Shown here one piece after another: positions 58,192-64,000 of a stretch of DNA of 64,000 nt. The stretch is from Azospira restricta (GTDB lineage Bacteria > Pseudomonadota > Gammaproteobacteria > Burkholderiales > Rhodocyclaceae): positions 3,233,501 to 3,297,500 of the forward strand of contig NZ_CP064781.1 in the NCBI RefSeq assembly GCF_016858125.1. Direction: 5' to 3'. The position numbers were made by a program, and so were the translations under genes. Numbering within the stretch: position 1 is the first letter of the stretch; the number at the start of each line of letters is the position of its first letter. The notes under the pieces were generated by a model that did no database searches, was not told where the DNA came from, and saw only the letters and a list, made by a program, of their open reading frames with translations.

Positions 58192-59022
58192 ATGAGCGAA
58201 CACGCCTCCGCCTACTACCTGCCGCCGCCGTCGCGCTGGCCGATCGTCGGCTCCTGCGCGCTGCTGGCGATCACCGCCGGCTTCGTGCTGCTGCTCGCCA
58301 AGGTCGCCGCCGGGCCGTGGCTGATGGCGCTCGGCGCCGCGATCCTCATCTACATGCTGGTCGGCTGGTTCGGCAGCGTCATCCGCGAGAACCAGGCCGG
58401 CCTGCTCGAAGGCCAGGTCGACGTCTCGTTCCGCTGGGGCATGGTGTGGTTCATCTTCTCGGAAGTGATGTTCTTCGCCGGTTTCTTCGGCGCGCTGTTC
58501 TACGCGCGCAACTTCGCCGTGCCCGGGCTCGCCGACGCCGAGCTGGTGTGGCCCGGCTACGAGGGCGGCTGGCCGACCGCCGGGCCGGGGATCAAGGACG
58601 CGTTCACGCCGATGGCGGCCTGGGGCATCCCGGCGATCAACACGCTGATCCTGCTCTCGTCCGGGGCGACGGTGACCTGGGCGCACTGGGGGCTGCAGAA
58701 GGGCGCGCGCTGGCAGATCAAGCTCGGCCTGCTGCTCACGATCGGCCTCGGCCTCGTCTTCCTGGCGCTGCAGATCCACGAGTACGGCGTCGCCGCGTTC
58801 TCGCTGAAGACCGGCATCTACGGCGCCACCTTCTACCTGCTGACCGGCTTCCACGGCCTGCACGTGACGCTCGGCATCGTCATGCTCGCGGTCATCGCCG
58901 GCCGCGTCTTCGCCGGCCACTTCGACGCCGCACACCACTTCGGCTTCGCCGCGGTGTCGTGGTACTGGCACTTCGTCGACGTCGTCTGGCTGATCCTGTT
59001 CGTCTTCGTCTACTGGCTGTAG
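58192..59022 (+). CDS. coxC: Cytochrome c oxidase subunit III
   Basis: 276 residues, seven membrane helices, ending WYWHFVDVVWLILFVFVYWL, the typical subunit III tail. It carries the WGMVWFIFSEVMFFAGFFGALFYARNF stretch with the conserved Glu. The usual ctaG (cox11) between coxA and coxC is absent, and the operon ends here at an AT-richer insert. Confidence 0.95.
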   Translation: MSEHASAYYLPPPSRWPIVGSCALLAITAGFVLLLAKVAAGPWLMALGAAILIYMLVGWFGSVIRENQAGLLEGQVDVSFRWGMVWFIFSEVMFFAGFFGALFYARNFAVPGLADAELVWPGYEGGWPTAGPGIKDAFTPMAAWGIPAINTLILLSSGATVTWAHWGLQKGARWQIKLGLLLTIGLGLVFLALQIHEYGVAAFSLKTGIYGATFYLLTGFHGLHVTLGIVMLAVIAGRVFAGHFDAAHHFGFAAVSWYWHFVDVVWLILFVFVYWL

Positions 59023-59443
59023 AAAACGGGATCCCTATTTCGTGGTTGATGCGCCCTGGGCATACCGCGTCGCGATAAGGCGGCGGCACGCCGCTCGCTG
59101 CCGGGATTTTGACAGTCTCAGTTCGACCCGCGCCTACCCATTGCCTCTCCCAGATTCCGACGGCAGGTAAGCGAGTCGAGAAGTCATAGGGACCAACAAC
59201 CCACGGACGGGAAGTCGGCCAAAGCCGACTGTTAGCCTTGGCTCGGCATCGGGCAGCTATGCGCCAGTTTCTGGCCGCTCAGCACGAAAGAGCTGGGAAC
59301 GGCAACATTCTCGTTAAAAAAATACGTGCTCCCGTAACCGAAAAGATTTCCGCGTTGCCTATGTGGTCACGCCACTGCCGTTTCTGTCCGAGCAAAGGCG
59401 CAAGGAAAAAGCACTCAGCGGAGAGCGCACTTGGTGAACACCG
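59023..59443. other. Gene-free spacer at the left edge of an insert
   Basis: About 420 bases between coxC and the convergent 999-residue gene. It holds AGTCGGC-CAAA-GCCGACT, a 7-bp hairpin at 59213-59230, and an A-run near 59317. An open frame at 59238-59456 has no ribosome binding site and no plausible protein. No tRNA or clear attachment site is seen. Base composition falls from the cox genes into the insert. Confidence 0.6.
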
Positions 59444-62443
59444 TCAGTTAGACTGATCTTTGGAGAATGGATCGATGTGCTCTACGTCGTCCGTGGCTTG
59501 GCCATAACGCGTTCCCAGCAGTTTCTCGAAGGCGGTCATGTCAGGAGTACGGGATCGTACGGTAAGGTTCCAAATATTCGCTGTTGTCATCATGAAGGTA
59601 GTTGCCGACATCTTCGCTTCTTCGCTGAATAGGGTTTCCACCGGGAATTCGACAGCGTCAGCAGATTCCTCCTCGTGCAGTACTTTAGACATGTACTGCC
59701 GCAATCCCTCCACATCGTTAGGCTTAAGCGCCAGCCTTGCCCGATAGTTGAGGATCGTATTCATGAGAACGAGAAGGATCCACCAGTCCTTGCGCCCGTC
59801 CGCGCGATGTAAGGCGACCCACTCCTGGAATCGCGGATTCCCTCGCAGACGTGCAAGCGTGGTCGCGATTGGTTTCACGCCACGCTCATATCGGTTCCTG
59901 AGCGCGATCTGAGCCTTCTCTCGAGTGTAGCCTGGCCCCGGAGTGTCAATCCAAGCGAGTTCTGGTGCTGAGCGAATGAGATAGGCACTCGCATCAACTG
60001 GAGCCAACAACGTAGCCCTCCGCCTGTCGTACTCGGTGGAGTCTACGAACTGAACGAACAGTTCACTGTACGGACGGACGATAAACACTTTAGACGTAAG
60101 CCCATCTCGGAAGGCGCTGTCGAGTCGGCTGAATAGGTCCTTATCCGAAAGGCAACTGCATTGCGTCAGCACGGCTAGAGCTATGCTACTGACGTCTTGC
60201 TGTATCTCCTCCAGTTCTGTCTGGCTAACGGCATTTACCTTCGGTAATGTGACCTTCATTCCGGAAGCGTTGTTACCAGGCAGCATCTCGACCCCCGCCC
60301 GGCGAATCGCCTTTAGTTCCACCTGAATCGACACGCTTGTGGGAAGCAGGCACAGGTCGCGCTGCGCGAGATCGGCCAATGCTATTTGCAGAATGGCGAC
60401 GAACTGCTCGACCACGCAGATCGTTTCGTAGCTATTGGGGCACATTACACGCCACTGAATTCCGAGCGCCGCCCAAGCGTAAGTTCGGGTCGGGCCGGTG
60501 TCGCTGAGCGGTACTCCGAAGAATTCCCTCTGCATCTCATCACGAAGCTGCGCCGCGCTAAAAGTTTCGAATTTTGTCAAATCGGTCAAAGGAATCAGAA
60601 GGTCCTTCGCCAAGTCCTCCGGCATGCTGACAGCAGCCAGTGGTGCGTTCAGGAGCGCCATTGCCGATTCACCGTTGAGCGCCTTGGAGAGCGCACGGGC
60701 GACAAAGAAGTGGTAGACGGTTGCCTGGAGTCGTTCGTGCTCCTCCCAATTATCCGGGTCGTTGAGGAATTCATAGTGCGATGACAGTATCAACGGCATC
60801 AGCTCGCTGAACGACATCCACTCTCCTGCCTCATAGTTGCAAGCAGCCGCTTCGTGGAGTGCGCCCACAAAAAGTGGCCGCAGGTCGTCATCCTCAGACC
60901 TATGAACCAGGAACGCGGCGCCGAACGCATAGTACTTAGCCGCCCAGACCAGTCCGAGCCTGCGATAGGCCCCTGAGAGCAACAGCATTGCAAGTACGGT
61001 TGGCCGCAACGTGTCTCCTGTGAACCACTTGACCTTGACCCGATGTAGCTCCGACATGCCGGACAGGATGTCACCTTGCTCGATGAGGGCAATTGCGCGA
61101 TCGCGGCATTTCTCAGCCACAACGAAGCCGGACGTGCGCTTCTCAAGCACTTCGTCAGCCCGACGGACAAGCCGGTTGAACTGCGGGTGGCTGCTCAGGA
61201 TGGGGGTCAGCTTCGTCAGCCCGTCTACGAACAACTCCAGTTCGAATAGCGGTGCTTCATCAGCAACCTTCAATAACTTGAACCAGAATCTGATCGGAGC
61301 GTCGAGGTCGAACTGCGGCTCGGCGCCAGCGAGGAATGGGAGCGAGGCGAGCGTAGAACGTGTGTAGAGGAGGTCAGCTAGCCGGTTCCGGTTGTCGGAG
61401 GACGCAGCAATCTCTGCGTCCACGAACGTGACGATCTCGGTGCTGTAACCATGGAGCACAGCTGGGTCCGCATCGAATTCGCGATGAAGTACTGCGGACG
61501 AGGCATAGGACAGCAGGAGTGCCGAATCACGAAGCTCCGCAGGCCTGGTCCATCGGTGCCAGTCGGCGAGGTATGCGTGGACCATGGGTTCGCGTGGTCT
61601 CAAGTCATGCAATCCGCGAAGTGTCGCCACGCACAGCTCGTATTGGGCTCGACGGACCAGCGACTCCCTCTGCTCGGGAGTTATTAACTGCTCCATAACG
61701 GCAAGCCAGCGCGTCAAATCAGCTTTGTACTCCGACTGAAAGGTCGCAGCGCGAAGGCCGTACTTGACGCTGACGAAGTCGGCGAACGTGTACGGCGTCT
61801 GTGTCTCTTCGAGCCATCGCCGACGGGCGTCCGCGTATGCGGATTTGGGGGCCACCTGCGGCTCCGGAAGCAGGTCGCTGGGTATGTGAAGGTATTCCTC
61901 AGCGATCCAGAATAGAGTCGGTTCGGTGAACTGTTCCGCCATAGCCTGTGCGTCCAAGATCTCAAGGCGGCACCCGTAGGTGTCAACGCATTCTTGTGCG
62001 AGCTCAAGGCGAGTAGCGATGGGAATGTTCTGGTTGGAGAAGAAGTAGACGATATAGGGGGCTTCTCGCGCGCAAATCTTGGCGAGGTCGTCACGAACTT
62101 TCGCTTTGATGCGGGATTTTCCGGTGATTGAGCAGGCGAAGACCAGCGGCTTCGACTCCCCGATGCCGCGGAAGAGGCTGCTACGGGTCTCCACCCGCCG
62201 TATGAAGGTCGTGAAAGTCTCGAAATCTCTGCCCTCATCGCCACCAGCTGTCACAGGGCCGGTCGCCGGGAGGATGTTTGGCGTAATCGTCTCACGAGCC
62301 AAGTGGCGGCAGATGTGTTCAAACTCGTGGTGCGAGTTTGTGGCTGAAAGCTGGTCTAGCTGAAAGAGCAGTTGCGCGATTAGGGCACGTCGCCTCGGCG
62401 TATTTTTCGCCCGCTTAGGTGCGCTTTCTGTTGCATACGTCAA
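59444..62443 (-). CDS. Large protein with N-terminal nuclease-like domain (candidate defence protein)
   Basis: 999 residues from a TTG preceded by AGGGGGA. Residues 38-125 resemble a PD-(D/E)XK-type nuclease: HHEFEHICRHLARETITPNILPATGPVTAGGDEGRDFETF (D69/D73), FACSITGKSRIKAKVRDDLAKI with Lys candidates. This TGP-x-GGD-x-x-D-x-ET pattern also opens nuclease-bearing antiphage proteins. The remaining 850 residues are helical, with no P-loop, signal peptide or membrane helix. Codon use is AT-richer than the cox genes. It stands alone between coxC and a terminator. Defence is inferred from the domain and the setting, not demonstrated. Confidence 0.75.
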   Translation of the reverse strand: MTYATESAPKRAKNTPRRRALIAQLLFQLDQLSATNSHHEFEHICRHLARETITPNILPATGPVTAGGDEGRDFETFTTFIRRVETRSSLFRGIGESKPLVFACSITGKSRIKAKVRDDLAKICAREAPYIVYFFSNQNIPIATRLELAQECVDTYGCRLEILDAQAMAEQFTEPTLFWIAEEYLHIPSDLLPEPQVAPKSAYADARRRWLEETQTPYTFADFVSVKYGLRAATFQSEYKADLTRWLAVMEQLITPEQRESLVRRAQYELCVATLRGLHDLRPREPMVHAYLADWHRWTRPAELRDSALLLSYASSAVLHREFDADPAVLHGYSTEIVTFVDAEIAASSDNRNRLADLLYTRSTLASLPFLAGAEPQFDLDAPIRFWFKLLKVADEAPLFELELFVDGLTKLTPILSSHPQFNRLVRRADEVLEKRTSGFVVAEKCRDRAIALIEQGDILSGMSELHRVKVKWFTGDTLRPTVLAMLLLSGAYRRLGLVWAAKYYAFGAAFLVHRSEDDDLRPLFVGALHEAAACNYEAGEWMSFSELMPLILSSHYEFLNDPDNWEEHERLQATVYHFFVARALSKALNGESAMALLNAPLAAVSMPEDLAKDLLIPLTDLTKFETFSAAQLRDEMQREFFGVPLSDTGPTRTYAWAALGIQWRVMCPNSYETICVVEQFVAILQIALADLAQRDLCLLPTSVSIQVELKAIRRAGVEMLPGNNASGMKVTLPKVNAVSQTELEEIQQDVSSIALAVLTQCSCLSDKDLFSRLDSAFRDGLTSKVFIVRPYSELFVQFVDSTEYDRRRATLLAPVDASAYLIRSAPELAWIDTPGPGYTREKAQIALRNRYERGVKPIATTLARLRGNPRFQEWVALHRADGRKDWWILLVLMNTILNYRARLALKPNDVEGLRQYMSKVLHEEESADAVEFPVETLFSEEAKMSATTFMMTTANIWNLTVRSRTPDMTAFEKLLGTRYGQATDDVEHIDPFSKDQSN

Positions 62444-62879
62444 AGTTGTCCCCCTGAGTCGCTCGGCTATGTTCTAGGTCGTTTAGCGGACCCGAGGGGC
62501 CGCCGACTGAGAATTTCGTATGGGTTTTAAGCTTGCGTTGCCGCCGACATATTACTGCCTGATTTAGCTATGATGAGCAATTAAGAACGGCATCGGACTG
62601 CTCGGGTAGCCTTCGTCGCAAAGGTAACTCTAAGATCTGGTGACTGGCGTATAGCAGACGTTCATGCGGTAACGGCTGTATGTCCGCAAAGGCCGATCAC
62701 TGTGAATTGGCCCTACGGCAGGTCTCGAAGTACAACTGCCACGCAGATGACGGCTTTGTGGAACCGACCACTGTCGGCAGTGGGCCGGACGCGCCCCTCA
62801 GAACGCCGAGCAGGGCATGCCCACGCAATGGCGCACTGCGCAACGGAAAATCGACCACGGAGTGCGGATACCCAAAAGA
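62444..62879. other. Gene-free spacer at the right edge of the insert
   Basis: About 440 bases between the TTG-start gene and the Yip1-like gene's terminator. I see no convincing open frame and no tRNA. The left part has low-GC runs near 62540-62590; composition rises again from about 62750, so the insert boundary is probably there. No direct repeat with the left edge was found by eye. Confidence 0.5.
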
Positions 62880-62916
62880 CATCGGCCCGCCCGGCGACTG
62901 CCGGAACGGGCCGATG
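62880..62916 (-). terminator. Terminator of the Yip1-like gene
   Basis: CATCGGCCCG pairs with CGGGCCGATG, with an inner CCGG/CCGG. On the minus strand it runs into TCTTTTGGG. It lies 21 bases beyond the stop codon. Confidence 0.8.
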
Positions 62917-62937
62917 CGCATTGCGTTGCGGAAGCGC

Positions 62938-63522
62938 CTAGGCCGAGAACGACACCGCCCAGCCCCAGCTGACGAAGGCCAGCCCGAGCATCGCCACCCA
63001 GCCGACCAGGCCGGCACCGACCACCGAGGCGGTCAGCAGCTGCGCCGGGCCTTCCTCGTCGATGCCGAAGACGCGGTAGGTGCCTTCGTAGATCAGCAGC
63101 ACCGACGCGGCGATGGCGACGACGCCGACCAGCGCGATGAAGATCAGGTTCGGCACAAACAGCGCCAGGCCGGACAGCCACAGCGGCGTCGGCACGACCG
63201 CGGCGAAGGCGAACGCGTCGTGATACTCCGGACGACGGTCGGCGACTTCGCCGATGTTGCGGATCACCGCCGCCATCACCGGCACCATCACCAGCTCGGC
63301 GATGTAGAAGATCGTCGCCAGCGCCCAGGCACGGTTCATCGGGATGCCGAGCACGCCCTCCTCGTAGGCGCTCGCCGCGTAGAGCAGCATCGCCGGCGGG
63401 ATCAGCGACATCGGCACGACATAGAGCGCCATCATCTTCATGACCGACGGGTGGACGCGCATCAACCACGCCCATCCTTCGTCGTGCGACGACAGCATCT
63501 TCGGGAACATCATCATGTTCAT
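62938..63522 (-). CDS. Yip1-family membrane protein
   Basis: 194 residues with about five membrane helices (YVVPMSLIPPAMLLYAAS, FYIAELVMVPVMAAVI, AVVPTPLWLSGLALFV, NLIFIALVGVVAIAASVLLIYEG, LLTASVVGAGLVGWVAMLGLAFV) and the G-rich pattern typical of bacterial Yip1/DUF1282 proteins. The function in bacteria is unknown. AAAGGAGG precedes the ATG at 63522; a second ATG at 63546, in frame and with its own AAAGGAG, would add eight residues. Confidence 0.85.
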   Translation of the reverse strand: MNMMMFPKMLSSHDEGWAWLMRVHPSVMKMMALYVVPMSLIPPAMLLYAASAYEEGVLGIPMNRAWALATIFYIAELVMVPVMAAVIRNIGEVADRRPEYHDAFAFAAVVPTPLWLSGLALFVPNLIFIALVGVVAIAASVLLIYEGTYRVFGIDEEGPAQLLTASVVGAGLVGWVAMLGLAFVSWGWAVSFSA

Positions 63523-63604
63523 GGCTGGCCTCCTTTGCGCAGTCATTCGATACTCCTTTGACTGGCGACGCCGCGGCCGGTTCCGGGCCGCCGCCGGCGC
63601 CGAC

Positions 63605-63632
63605 TTGAATGCCGGCCGGCGCCGCCTAGAAT
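63605..63632 (+). promoter_or_regulatory. Sigma-70-type promoter of egtB
   Basis: TTGAAT, a 16-base spacer and TAGAAT, 93 bases upstream of the short upstream ORF. Confidence 0.5.
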
Positions 63633-63725
63633 GAACGAAACGTATGCGAAGGATTGCGCGACACGCGCAGCCCGGAGGCGCCCGCCGCGCATCCGCGGCG
63701 ACGAGCGCCTGCGAAAGGAGGCCGC

Positions 63726-63821
63726 ATGCCGACCCGTTCCCCGCCCACCGCCGTCCCGACCGACCGCGAACGCCCGCGCGCCGGCGGCGGCCGGCGCCTG
63801 CGGCCAACCCCCGCGCCATGA
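63726..63821 (+). CDS. 31-codon upstream ORF coupled to egtB
   Basis: Starts with ATG behind AAAGGAGG, the best ribosome binding site in this spacer. It encodes a Pro/Arg-rich peptide ([20 protein letters not shown]...) and ends TGA overlapping the egtB ATG (ATGA). egtB itself has no ribosome binding site. It may be a translational coupling leader or a regulatory peptide. No homology is claimed. Confidence 0.45.
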   Translation: MPTRSPPTAVPTDRERPRAGGGRRLRPTPAP

Positions 63822-64000
63822 ACGAGCGCAGCCCGCGCGACGACGCGCGCGCGGCGGCCGCCGAACGCTACCGCGCCGTGCGCGCGTTGAGCGAACGGCT
63901 GGCCGAGCCGCTGTCGGCCGAGGACCAGGGCCTGCAGTCGATGCCCGACGCCAGCCCGACGCGCTGGCACCTGGCGCACACCAGCTGGTTCTTCGAGGCG
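63818..64000 (+). CDS. egtB: EgtB-like ergothioneine synthase (partial)
   Basis: Only 61 codons are inside the window: helical start [61 protein letters not shown]. The [10 protein letters not shown] stretch with [10 protein letters not shown] is the DinB-like N-terminal domain of EgtB, where the histidines ligate the iron centre. EgtB joins cysteine-type sulphur to hercynine. The rest of the gene continues to the right. Confidence 0.85.
   Translation, partial: MNERSPRDDARAAAAERYRAVRALSERLAEPLSAEDQGLQSMPDASPTRWHLAHTSWFFEA

Noticed and set aside
59238-59456. A 72-codon open frame in the spacer after coxC
   Set aside because: No ribosome binding site, no family resemblance, and it overlaps the end of the convergent large gene.
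62680-63561. A 293-codon plus-strand open frame
   Set aside because: Most of it is antisense to the Yip1-like gene and its terminator.

Overview
The window comes from a high-GC proteobacterium. Gene families and gene order (ftsK-lolA-rarA-serS, trxB-smr-pilU, nadE-glnB, hemP-tonB-exbBD, a Hyb-type hydrogenase) fit a betaproteobacterium, probably a Rhodocyclaceae relative. That placement is inference from gene content; no rRNA gene is present.

Layout: (1) 0-2.2 kb, minus strand: end of a Hyb-type periplasmic NiFe hydrogenase operon (hybO, hybA, start of hybB) with a candidate sigma-54 promoter. (2) 2.4-8.7 kb: small housekeeping genes, a Pit phosphate transporter with its DUF47 partner, tRNA-Ser(CGA), mltF and serS. 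(3) 8.8-20.2 kb, minus: a compact chemotaxis operon (MCP-like, cheY, STAS, cheA, mcp, cheW, cheR, cheD, cheB) ending in a hemerythrin-PAS-PAS-GGDEF-EAL protein. A PAS-rich histidine kinase and a FixJ-type regulator lie upstream (20.3-23.2 kb). (4) 23.4-28.3 kb, minus: rarA, a toxin-antitoxin pair, lolA, ftsK. In E. coli ftsK-lolA-rarA-serS is one block; here the TA pair and the signalling cluster have split it. (5) 28.4-31.6 kb, plus: trxB, smr, pilU. (6) 31.8-35.8 kb, minus: one AT-richer gene encoding XRE HTH + Mrr-like nuclease + STAND-type NTPase, probably acquired defence DNA. (7) 36-40.4 kb: glnB, nadE, an OsmY-like lipoprotein, a membrane protein, ppa. (8) 40.5-53.9 kb: an iron region. 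It holds a Fur-controlled hemP-tonB-exbB-exbD set, an FtrABCD ferrous-iron importer with an added porin, a six-gene cluster built around an unusual P1B-type ATPase and HMA-like proteins that resembles ferrosome (fez) loci, and a divergent Fur-controlled DUF2325 operon. (9) 54-59 kb: a membrane protein and an aa3-type cytochrome c oxidase set (DUF2244, coxB with fused cytochrome c, coxA, coxC). (10) 59-62.9 kb: a second AT-richer insert with a 999-residue protein whose N-terminus looks like a nuclease domain. (11) 62.9-64 kb: a Yip1-like protein and the start of egtB behind a short coupled upstream ORF.

How parts may work together: the iron region reads as one programme. Ferric siderophore or haem uptake is energised by TonB-ExbBD, ferrous iron enters through FtrABCD, and iron may be stored in a membrane compartment loaded by the P1B ATPase. 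Two Fur-type sites bracket the region. The chemotaxis operon has two links to cyclic di-GMP: an EAL protein at its end and, newly noticed here, a tandem MshEN-like c-di-GMP-binding motif inside CheA. The most novel items are that CheA, the ferrosome-like cluster, the XRE-nuclease-STAND protein and the Fur-controlled DUF2325 operon with a 23-residue membrane peptide.
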